Origin: Paramacrobiotus metropolitanus
Taxonomy: Eukaryota; Tardigrada; Eutardigrada; Parachela; Macrobiotidae
NCBI RefSeq assembly: GCF_019649055.1
Contig: NW_026570226.1
Coordinates: 2,542,001 to 2,606,000, forward strand
DNA: 64,000 bases
Direction of reading: 5' to 3'
Both the position numbers and the translations under genes were made by a program. Numbering within the stretch: position 1 is the stretch's first letter; each line of letters starts with the position of its first letter. Positions 54,640 through 64,000 of the stretch are shown here, one piece after another. The notes beneath the pieces were generated by a model. That model had not been told where the DNA came from and did not search any database. It worked only from the letters and a program-made list of their open reading frames with translations.

Positions 54640-55906
54640 ATGAGTGGAATGACGAACAACAGCTCAATTTGGAAAAATACTGCTGATTTGTGCAATGTGG
54701 TTGCCAATCCGTTAATCTGGACACCGTATGGCATCACGGTGTTATCAGCTTGTGCTCTAATTACTGCGCTGAATGGAATTGTACTGCTATTTTATCTCGC
54801 TAACTTGCGCATACTTAGAGACTTTCATCTTTATGTCTTTGCGCTTCTGAGCGCCAATTTCCTATATGCGGTTTGTTTCGGACCGTTGGAAATAGTCAAC
54901 AGCGTATTCGCTTTTTGGTGCCGGGGTTCGAATTGGTGCACTTTTCGAATTTATTCCGGAAATGTCATTGCGCGTTTCCAATATTATATTCATACCACAA
55001 TCGCTGTCAGCCGCTTTTTTGCGGTCATATTTCCTATACATTATCGTCAGCACCATAATACGCGTATTGCCGTCATCCTGTGCAGTCTTTGCTGGTTAGC
55101 TGCTCATTTAGTTATCGTGCCGGCAGTCGTTTTAGATGCTCTGATCTACAGGCGACCGGAAACGATAGCAGGTTGCTGGATGCACGTAAGAGACGCGCCG
55201 ATGCAGCACATTTGGATTTATTTCGACGAAGCTCTGTCGTTCACTGCGCTCTGCATTGTGCTGGCTCAATATCCCGTTTCTTTTACATGCGCCGGAAGCG
55301 TATGCTGAAATTGCGGCGACTTCGGCATTCCAGCTCCCGCAATACCGGTAAGTTATATCTTTAAAGATCGGGACCAGCTTGATACATGGTACTGTTATTT
55401 TTGTAGCTACATACTTGTTAGCTTGTTACAACGCTTACAGCGTAACACAGCGATGTTTGAATTCTAATGTACACCGCTGAAAACAGAGAAACCGGCACAG
55501 TTGCATTTTCGAAATGATGATAGCGCATATCTCAACCTTTGCAGGTGGTCAGATGCCATCAGCCGACGTGTCATCGACAGAGTCAAATAACCAGCAGATA
55601 AAGTCAGAAAGCAGTGCGTTTTTACTGCTAACGGTTTTAACAGGCAGCGTTTCAATCTGCTGGACACCTGCCGTTGCAATACTGCCTGTGTTGACCACAA
55701 ATCAAGATCCCCTGGTCATGTTCTGGATTTTCACCATAAGTGAACTGCAGCCCGTAGTGGATCCTATAGTTTTCGCCTTATCCTTGCCGGACCTCAGGCA
55801 TTTAATCTTTCACCGACCTCAAGGCGAAACCGTGAAACGGCATACTGCAGATGTTAGCCAGTGTTGCACGTCGCCTATGCCTGCAACCATCCAAAACGGA
55901 CGTTAA
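54640..55906 (+). CDS. Seven-helix receptor (rhodopsin-like GPCR), one-base frameshift
   Basis: Exons 54640-55347 and 55545-55906. ATG 54640 (MSGMTNNSS) opens an N-glycosylated N-terminus. TM1 to TM5 follow, with NFLYAVCFGPLE in TM2, a Cys in WCTF before TM3, and SRFFAVIFP at the DRY position. Exon 2 carries TM6 (SICWTPAVAILP) and TM7 (LQPVVDPIVFALS, equivalent to NPxxY) plus a short tail. At about 55276-55286 one base is missing relative to the paralogue at 61 kb: the frame hits a stop 11 codons later, and exon lengths sum to one short of a multiple of three. Either a young pseudogene or an assembly error in a T-rich stretch. Ligand unknown. The family looks lineage-specific, with four copies in this window. 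Confidence 0.8.
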
Positions 55907-56600
55907 AAACGGTATTACGCAGTCTTTCACAAGATACTTTACATTTTCTTCCGAACCGCATCTTGACGCCTACTCATGAGAAGCTTTTTTTTGTGCGGAT
56001 TTCTAACGTCAGAATTCGGCGTACATATTGTAACATGCATAGAAATAAAAAATATATGGATGAAATACGACATCGCGGAAGTATCTGCATGGCATGCATC
56101 GCATGCCGTACGAGTAATTTGTTTTGTTTGTCGTTCTGTTAAAGCAGTCTTTCATACACGCTGATTAGCGCACTAAAATGTTCTGTAAGCACTAAAACCG
56201 TAAACATGCCGATCATAAAGGCTTAAAACTTCTCATGCCGAAACGTCGTAAAGTGTAATGCTAAAGCTGTCCGGCCGAGCTTAATCTGCTTGTTGTCAGT
56301 TACGATAAGGCGGAGTAACAGAAAGCAGTTTAGACAGTAAAATCGATCGGTTTCAGATTATAAGCAATTTTATCGGCTTGTTTTCGTACTTATGATAGCT
56401 TGCTGTTACAACGGTTTACGAACCTATAATCAAATGGCTTACAATCGATAAACAAATAGCTGTTGTATTTACAAAACTTGTACTAAGCGCACGATCTCAC
56501 ATTATAAAGAAGCAGTAGTATTTGTTTCCAACCTCGAACAGTTTCTCATAGCAGTTCCCAAAAACAGTTCTAAAGTTTGCATATTTTAGTACAGAAAGCA
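55907..56600. other. Intergenic, no gene seen
   Basis: No supportable exon. Probably the promoter of the downstream four-exon gene. Confidence 0.45.
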
Positions 56601-59357
56601 ATGGGAGATATCCAAGAGCAGCTGCAAGGTATTCTTAGATACCTTAATGCAGAGAACGTAAACGCTGCCAAAAATATTTTGGGACTTCTGCCGCAGCTAT
56701 ACGACTGCTCATTTGAAAACAGAATCTTGGCATGTTTGGAAATTGCTGCAATTTTGGCCTCCCTTGCAGTGCCACAATACGGTTTGTACTGCCTTCGCCT
56801 GCATCATGTCTCCCTTAGTTTTCGAACTATGGAGTTTTTTCTCTTTCTATTGCAGTCCTTGCTGTTACTGTACTGCGGGCAGTTGCTGCCGCTCTTCTTG
56901 AACGCAATGTGAAACCATCGATTGTTCAGACAGAAAATTCTATTGAAAATGTTCTTCGCCGTCACGAGTGTGGCAACCACGTTGATCTTTTGAAAGGTAA
57001 AGTACCCTACAAAATTGTTTTATTACTTGCATAATAAATATAATTCTAAGGCCTAAGCTGCTAAAGCCTTTGCCATACAGATAAAACATCAGTATTGCGA
57101 TCTTTCAACATTTTAACCGGTTTCTGCCAGTGCCGTTTGTGCTCTACAGTCATATAAATCTCTTAGCCTCTGCTCCGTACGACGTTCATAACGTACATGT
57201 TATACATAATACGTGCTTTTGTACAATAATTTTTATGGCATGCAATCATATGTATAATACGAGGACGTAAAAGTACACTCATTATACTGTAACATTGGCT
57301 GTTATATAAGGAGCTTTCAGATTCACAGCAAGAATTTCCTGTACTTTCTGCCGTCACCCGGCTGGAGTGTGACGTTACGGCACTACAATATCATATGGTT
57401 AAATCTGGCGCGGTACATAAGCACCATTTTTAGCCACAAAGTAAAACTCCAGCCGGGTGACGGCAGCAAGTACAGGGAGTACATGCCTCAGCCGTTGAAT
57501 TCCCCTTATATATTGTTATGATACGTACATATATGTTTCGCAAGAAACAGCGCTAATACCATACGGAATCAAAATTTGCAAAACAGTTTAAAGCTACCGT
57601 CTGCCTGTTGCAGCTGTTATGGCAGAAGTGGATTCTGTGATGACGAGGTTAAAGACAGACACAAGTGATGACAATCGGGATCCTCCTTCAGCGCAACAAG
57701 TAGCAACCAATTACAACATTCTAACGCTCAGTCGTTTGACGGCAAGCGCCGCTTTTTTCGGTAATACGATAGAAATTGTATACATACAGATATATCTAAG
57801 GGGTATAGACGAATCGAAAATCAATTTTGCAGATCGAGTAGGAACAACGTGCTCACAAGAGGAAGCTCCAGTGTACTTTACTTTACTGAAAACGATTGCA
57901 TTAGTAGCAACTCGTTATCTGCTTTTCGAAAATCTTCGCATCACTTTGATAGCAGCAGCGCAAGGCTCTCCAGGGATACGCCAGCAGACATTAGTCTGGA
58001 GACGGCATTTAGCAGACACGCTCAATAACATGGCCCTTGTTAATGAAGACAAAGTGCATTTTGCTGTCTATTATGTAACGTCATCATCAAATGTGATGCT
58101 GGAAAGATTTCGACAGGAGGTTGGCTGCAGTGAATTTCTTCCTAACAACATCCCGCTATTCACCAGAAAGGCAACTATTGTATCCAGGGCGGGCGTGGAC
58201 CTTGGAGATATTCTTTCTGATCCTTATATACGTGAGAGACGATTCCCTTTCGCTCTGGTAAGCTGCATAAATAAAGTTAAAGCTGATATCAAAACTCTAT
58301 TAGTTATAATAATCTGCAACGCATTTGCTGCTTGATTTTGTTGTTTGGAAAACACTGCGTACATTACCTCTTAGGCTATAGTGCCGCTATACCTTCCCTC
58401 GGCGAACTAACATGCTTGTTCCTTAGACAGTTAGACTGCACTCTCTGTACTACTCCTCAGGTGCATCAGCACCACCATATCAGCGCGCAGCCAAGGCATA
58501 ACACTATACTACCTGTATATTTTGCATAACACACACGTAGTGTATATTTTGCCATGGCGCATCTGTTGAGTCGGTGCACTACAGACTGTAGAATGAAAAA
58601 AGCGAAGTGGGTAAAAAGCTACAGTGGACAATTAACGAATGAACGATTTTACCAGTTTGCCGCAAAACCATTCGGCGTTTTTCTTACTCATCCGCATGGT
58701 TTTGCCGGTTCCACTTTGTTCTCCTCTCCATTTTAATTCTTAATGCAGTTTTGTTTAATATTGCAGTAGTCTTCACTATAGAGTCTATTTGTACAGAGAA
58801 CAACGCTACAAAGTAGCGTGCCGAAAGAAAGGTAAAGCCGCAGACATAATGCAGCGAGTAGAGGCAATGCAAAAGGCACCTGCAGTGTACGGAGCAAAAG
58901 ATAGGTAGAGAGATTTTACTAAATTTTAATATTTTACATATTTAGTGCTCACTTTACTGTTTTGTGCTAGTAAACCGTTGTCTAATTTTTTAAGAATCCT
59001 GCCATTCGCGCGGCTGGTCTTGCTGCAACAATACTTGCATACGGTGTTACCGGTGTCTTGGTATTTCGTAATTCAGAACCTGTGAAGGCACTTTGGCGGA
59101 TAACATTTGCTGAAAATGGAAGTTACAAATTACTCCGATGTTGTCCCCATTGGCTGATGGCATTCATCCCCGCGCTCATTATGGAACCAGAAAGACTGAA
59201 CGGGCAATTTGTTTTTCTAAAGCTGATCGACGGATCTACCTTGATTATATTGGACAAACTTACCAACGCGTTCATTTGCAAAAACTATACGGCTTCTAGA
59301 CAGGGAAATCAAGCGATTCCAGGCGATGATGGGCGTTGGTTTATACAAGAAGTCTGA
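56601..59357 (+). CDS. Unrecognised four-exon membrane-associated protein
   Basis: Exons 56601-56781, 56856-56996, 57614-58257 and 58995-59357 join in frame to 442 codons plus stop, with GT-AG borders and phases 1, 1, 0. ATG 56601 starts MGDIQEQLQGILRYL. Exons 1-2 encode a long hydrophobic helical stretch (ILACLEIAAILASLAVPQY and on) that may sit in a membrane. Exon 3 is a soluble-looking helical/beta domain of ~215 residues, unlike anything I know. Exon 4 begins with a Gly/Ala-rich hydrophobic helix (AAGLAATILAYGVTGVLVF), followed by a ~95-residue C-terminal domain with RWFIQEV at the end. An AATAAA at 59369 lies 12 bp past the stop. The link between exons 3 and 4 rests only on phase 0 and position. 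Confidence 0.6.
57338..57476. repeat. Inverted repeat in intron 2 of the four-exon gene
   Basis: The 30-bp arms 57338-57367 and 57447-57476 are complementary at 29 of 30 positions (core GCCGTCACCCGGCTGGAG). The loop is 79 bp. A small foldback or MITE remnant that would form a stable hairpin in the pre-mRNA. Confidence 0.85.
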
Positions 59358-60574
59358 CTGCTTGTGATAATAAAAATGAAGGTGTGGTTTTTTTTGCTGT
59401 TTAATAAATTATCCTTTCGAAGGCGCTGTTCTCGTACCGCACACTACCCTCCCGCTATTATTGAGTAATCCCACTTCGAAGTGATGTAGAAGTCACGTCT
59501 TACCGTTTGCAAAATTGTGCCGCGTGAACTCGCTTTTGATTTTTAGCACAGTTTCGTAATCGTAATTTATTAAAAAATAAAGCCCAGTCGGCGTAGTTGC
59601 TATAGCGTCTGGGTATTCACTATTCAGCATCATGTAAGCGCTTGCTTGGTCTACAGTGGATAATTCAAGCTGGAGTCTTTAACACGATTACCTTAGTCCT
59701 CAGCCACAACGCTTCTTTTGGTTTTACAAGGCACTTAAGCAAAGAGGGGATACATCATCGCGCCAACCAGAAATATTGTACCCATCTTCGAATGCAATCG
59801 CCGCACATTCAGTTTATATCCTTACCGCAACGATAATTACGTTTGTCCTCTCCTGGGTCTGACGTTCTGGTGAACGGAAAAAGCCTACAGAAAAGCTTCA
59901 TTTATAACGTCGTGCTTTTCTTATCAATATTATTGTTATATTGTTCACCGCACTTGTGGCGCGACTTGCGGGTAAGTATTGTCAGATCGCTTAGTAACAT
60001 TTGGTCTGTAGATGGCCGAATATAAACTCAGATGCTGTCAGATACTGAACTAATGCATGTCATTATTCCAAACACTGTTCGCTGCCACCTGCCTATTACT
60101 TTCAACCGGATGTCGGCAACTTTCTGGCTCATGTCAAGTCAAGTGTGTCGTAGCATCAGCTTTAATACGCATTTTGTGCGCTAATATGGCACTTTAATTT
60201 AAGCCCTTGTTAAGCAGTCATCTGACGCAGTACTGGATATCCTGCAGTGGCACAAAAAAGACTTCTGTTTTTGGAATTTTTGACCGCAGTACTATGTGTA
60301 ATCTCATTGTTGTTGAAAACGAAGGAAACCAAATAACAAACGGCTACATTTAAAAAAAGACTTCTGCACGGTTGCCGGGAAAAACAGGGAGCTGCAACGA
60401 GAGCGGTTAAAACCTCACCTTCTTTTGCTCCGTTTGCACTTTTTCTGTGCCGAAGCTGTTGATTTCAGTGAGTTATCCGGGATACAACAGAATTATTAAC
60501 CTGATGCAAGAGACTGGAAAGCTAAACTATTTATATTACCCAGCTTCTTGCGACAGACAGCGTTATAAATTATT
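59358..60574. other. Intergenic, no gene assigned
   Basis: One hydrophobic frame near 59890-59970 (FIYNVVLFLSILLLYC), followed by GTAAGT, might be an exon of an unrecognised gene. No start, acceptor or partner exon could be supported. Confidence 0.35.
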
Positions 60575-60996
60575 CTTCTGCCGTGTTCTATCCAGAAACT
60601 TGAGAACCAAAGGGATTTATGAATTATTTACCGCCAGACGCACGTATGACTTGCAAAAAATTAAAAACAGGAGGTTATAGCGCGTAACTTCCGGTAACAG
60701 AACCAGACATCCGCTCTATAATTAACGATTTTCTGTCAATATTCGAGCTCGCACTCGGGCTTCTTGAAACCGGAGTGGTGTTAAAAATGGATGCGAACTG
60801 CAAAGCCGCAGGAGTGCCGATCTTGTACGGCTACACAGCAAGGCAGTTATCGCATATATATCTTATAAACAGCGCCGGGGTCTCTTCAGTGTTCCGAAAC
60901 CGTTTTCAAATTGGTCCATGTGGAAGTGCAGCTATTTAATTGAAATTACTCGAATTAAAGGCGAACTTACCTTTACCGGTTCACAATAATCAATAA
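60575..60996 (+). repeat. GPCR 5' flank, duplicated at 63030-63453
   Basis: This stretch and 63030-63453 share many blocks, for example TCCAGAAACTTGAGA, CGCCAGACGCAC, ATAATTAACGATTTTCTGTCAATA and AAACAGCGCCGGG, in the same order, each leading into a receptor N-terminus. The two receptor units (spacing ~2.45 kb) therefore arose by tandem duplication including upstream DNA. A TATA-like stretch (ATATATCTTATAAACAGCGCC) is retained in both. Confidence 0.8.
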
Positions 60997-62579
60997 CATT
61001 ATAGTAACAATACCTCAACTATCAACTATTCCAGCGATATCTGTAGCGCAGCCGCCAATCTAGTGGCTTGGTCACTTAACGCGATATTATCGCTGACACT
61101 ATCTGTTTTAATATTCGCATTGAATGGAGCCGTGCTGACCTTTTATCTCAGCAACCGGCGCTTGATTAAGGACTTTCATGTTTACGTCTTCACCATATTG
61201 TTCGCTAATTTTCTGTATCCAGTGTGTTTTGGGCCGCTGGATGTGATAAATAACATCTTTGCTGTTTGGTGCTGGGGTTCGGGCTGGTGTACGTTTTATA
61301 ATTACGTCGGCAATGCCATTCCCTGCGTGGAAATTTTCCTCCATGCAGCCATCGCTATCAGCCGCTTCTGGGCGGTGACATTTCCTACACGATACCGTCA
61401 ATGCCACACTACACGTGTCGCTGTTGTGGTGTGCTGCACCTGCTGGAGTGCCGCTCATATGCTGGTCGTACCAGTTGTCGTTGTGGACGCGCTTCTCTAC
61501 CGGAGACCGGAAACAGTAGCCGGATGCTATATCAATTTCACACTGGCGCCAGCCCAGCAAGCTTGGCTATACTTTAGCCAAACAATCAGCCTCGCAACGC
61601 TGGGCATCGTACTGGCTCAATATCCAGTGGTTTTCTACATCCGACGGCAGCGTTTGCGGAAACCTGGACAAATGCGGCTAACCGATTCTCGAAAGACCGG
61701 TATCTGCAACACGCAATAACAGAACAACCTAACAAAATAACTGACTGTTCTGGCGCACCCAGGCCGCCGCAGCACGTAATAAGCTGTGTACATATATTTT
61801 TGCTTCAGCGATGATACAGGACTTAGAATTTGTATAGGTATTATATTAGATGAAAAATTACATTTTGAGGCTTCGTAGATTTCCTAAATTCCTTCGATTC
61901 TCAGTTTTATTTACATGCTTTGGTTCATCGTTTTCAGTGATTTTAAAACTTTTTTGAAATCTATTTAACCAAAGTTGAGCAGCCAGTGCACGGTTACTAC
62001 ACGTTCGGTGACGAGATAGCCTAAATGATATTTCGATTGTTAACAACCTTTAATAAGTATCATGGTACGAGTACAAACTATGCACCAGAACAAAACAGCG
62101 TTTACAAAAGAATGCTATTTCGTAAGTATACTGCGGTAGAATTACCTATTAGCTAATCCGGCGCTGTGTGCGACAGAATACCTCGTAGACTGTTCGACAG
62201 AATACCTTTATGTAGTGTTGCGTCAAGACAGCCATAGCCCATAATACATTATCTAGTTACTTTTATTGTTGAGTGGTTTCGCTAAGTCATCGTTCTAGGC
62301 TACCAAGCGTACGCGACGGATTCGACAGCGACTCATCCGAAGAAGCCCCATGCAAAGCCGGAAAACAACGCATTTTTTCTGTTAACGGTTTTAACTCTTA
62401 GTATTCTGATTTGCTGGACTCCCTCCTTCGTTGTGTTCCCCGTCTATGCCGATTCGCAGGACCCTGTTGTCATGTTCTGGATTTACACTATATACGAATT
62501 ACAGTTAGTGATCGATCCGGTAATATTTGCGTTCTCATTGTCGGACCTTCGTCAGATAATGTTTCGCCGACGCCAGTGA
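60997..62579 (+). CDS. Seven-helix receptor, no ATG in frame
   Basis: Exon 1 is open from 60997 to 61699 and exon 2 is 62299-62579 (TGA 62577). The phases match and no frameshift occurs. Exon 1 holds an N-glycosylated N-terminus and TM1-TM5, including NFLYPVCFGPLD, WCTF before TM3, SRFWAVTFP at the DRY position and LGIVLAQYPVVFYIRR. Exon 2 holds TM6 (LICWTPSFVVFPV) and TM7 (LQLVIDPVIFAFS). A TAA at 60994 precedes the frame and the aligned paralogue ATG position reads ATC here, so no in-frame ATG precedes TM1. Either the start is in an upstream exon, a non-AUG codon is used, or this is a recently inactivated gene. It is the best-preserved receptor body in the window. Confidence 0.78.
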
Positions 62580-63029
62580 TGGACAGATAACTACGTACTT
62601 TTTCTGCAGTGAAACAAAAAAACCAGACCGAGGTGGACTCTGGTGATTAATGTCAGACTGCACGCGTTTTACGTCCTGCTACTATTGATCATAGGTTTTT
62701 TAGATTTCTGACCTTTTGAGCGCTGTTTCAGAAATTGCCCTTGGCGTGTGCCTGCAGTGCCTGATTGTAATAAAGACCCTATTTCCTAGGTAATGGTCGT
62801 TAAATTAATGTATCTGCGCTGCAGCTGTCGACGAAGCTGAGCGAAAATACGCAAAAAAGGTACAAGCTTGAAATACAGATCTGTACAACGTAATTTCCGT
62901 TCTGCACATACTTATACTGTAGATTATCTACGTATCTGGTGCAAAGAATTTAAACTGAAACCATTTATGCGGCTCTGATTCCTGCGAGACAGGATCGTAT
63001 AGTTTTATACCTCTTCAGTGTTCTGTTGC
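62580..63029. other. Intergenic between receptor copies
   Basis: 3' flank of the receptor at 60997-62579; no gene seen. Confidence 0.5.
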
Positions 63030-63453
63030 TGTCCAGAAACTTGAGACCAAAAGAGATTTACGAACTAACTATCGCCAGACGCACATATGACTTTCCCAAC
63101 AGGAGGTTACAGATACAAGCGCGTGGCTTTCGGTACAATACCAGACGTCCGCTACATAATTAACGATTTTCTGTCAATACTTAGCAACCGCGCGCTCGGA
63201 CTTTCTGATTAACTAGAGTGGTGTAAAAATCCATAAAAACGCTTGTGAACTGTGAAGCCGAAGCAGTGCCGATCTTCAGCCGCTATCCAGTGAGACATGT
63301 ACTGTATATAAATTTTAAAAACAGCGCCGGGATATCTTTTAGTCCTGTCGCGACTGTTCTGAAATCGTAGTTGAAGTGGTCCAAACTTCAGGGAAAGTAC
63401 AGCCACTTGATTTCTCAAATTTGAGGCTAATACATTTCCGATCCAGCGGAATC

Positions 63454-63800
63454 ATGAATGTGACTAACAATAGCTCAATATCAATCACTGACAATAGCTC
63501 ATCTACCAACTACTCGAGTGACGTTTGTAGTCCTGCCGCCAATCCAATGACCTGGTCATTATACTCCATCGTATCGCTCACATTGTCTGCTCTAATCTTT
63601 GCACTGAACGGAGCTGTCTGTTTGATCAATAACCTATTCGCTGTCTGGTGCTGGGGTGCGCGCTGGTGTGCTTTTTATACGTACGCCAGTAATGCCATTC
63701 CTTTCATGGCAATCTGGCTCAATGTTGCCATCGCAATCAGCCGTTTCGGTGCCATGGTATTTCCCACTCAGTACCGTCACCCTACGCCAAATTTGAACTA
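63454..63800 (+). pseudogene. GPCR pseudogene with deletion
   Basis: ATG 63454 opens a normal family N-terminus with NNSS and NYSS glycosylation sites, then TM1 (SLTLSALIFALNGAV). The sequence jumps directly to LINNLFAVWCWG, so about 35 residues covering the end of TM1, loop 1 and TM2 are deleted in frame. TM3 and an SRFGAMVFP follow. After FPTQYRH at ~63785 the similarity stops and unrelated sequence begins. It is the third copy of the tandem receptor unit and not functional. Confidence 0.8.
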
Positions 63801-64000
63801 CAGTATGTTAGTACGGTATTACGAGTGTTGCAAGACGACGGTCGTTCGAGGAAAATACGACCATGATTTTCTTCGTTGTAGCGACACTCGGGGATTCTTC
63901 GTTAATACCGTAGTAACATGGTTATGTCAACTGTAGTAAGACCGTCGTATTTAAAACAGTAGGTTGGCGTACTGTGGTATGTAACTACCGTAGAAATACG
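63801..64000. other. Unrelated sequence interrupting the receptor pseudogene
   Basis: From about 63,790 the DNA no longer matches the receptor family. It repeats GTATTACG/CGTAGTAAC/ACCGTAG-like words, suggesting a small inserted element cut by the window edge. Confidence 0.4.

Overview
The window is metazoan nuclear DNA. Its genes have short GT-AG introns whose phases match across exons, extracellular domain families (astacin, CUB, LRR, seven-helix receptors) and many small inverted-repeat elements. The receptor family and the compact introns remind me of a tardigrade, but that is inference from memory of such genomes and not shown here.

Left flank (1-12.9 kb): a small secreted protein gene on the minus strand, then two related plus-strand genes, each with a propeptide, an astacin metalloprotease domain and LRR/LRRCT-like modules. 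The first keeps the full zinc and catalytic motif. The second has the catalytic glutamate replaced by leucine and ends in a transmembrane helix and cytoplasmic tail, so it looks like a membrane-bound pseudoprotease.

Centre (12,897-42,526): one giant Ty3/Gypsy-type LTR retrotransposon of 29,630 bp, on the minus strand, with two nearly identical 450-bp LTRs (TG...CA) and a primer-binding-site candidate abutting the 5' LTR. In sense order it carries a repeat-rich coiled-coil ORF, a Gag region broken by frameshifts (capsid-like domain, then an RGG-rich CCHC zinc knuckle), an acidic zinc-finger ORF separated from Pol by a single in-frame UGA, and an intact RT-RNase H-integrase Pol with an AT-hook tail. 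Three large ORFs follow: an uninterrupted 1,926-codon helical-repeat protein, a ~1,000-codon disordered/helical protein, and a ~700-codon protein with a CxxC...CxxC motif whose reading frame begins at a splice acceptor. A 3.6-kb hairpin-filled region precedes the 3' LTR. Throughout, in coding and non-coding parts, small hairpins recur with a nearly invariant loop and covarying stems.

Right flank (42.5-64 kb): a CUB-domain type I membrane protein gene starts 31 bp beyond the element's 5' LTR, head to head with it. Next come a GPCR pseudogene, a possible solo LTR, a pogo-like MITE, a PIN-domain gene with a partly duplicated 3' end, further small inverted-repeat elements, a GPCR gene with a one-base frameshift, an unrecognised four-exon membrane-protein gene, and two tandemly duplicated GPCR copies. 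One of these copies lacks an in-frame ATG and the other is deleted.

All exon structures were derived by eye from splice motifs and phase consistency. No transcript evidence was available.
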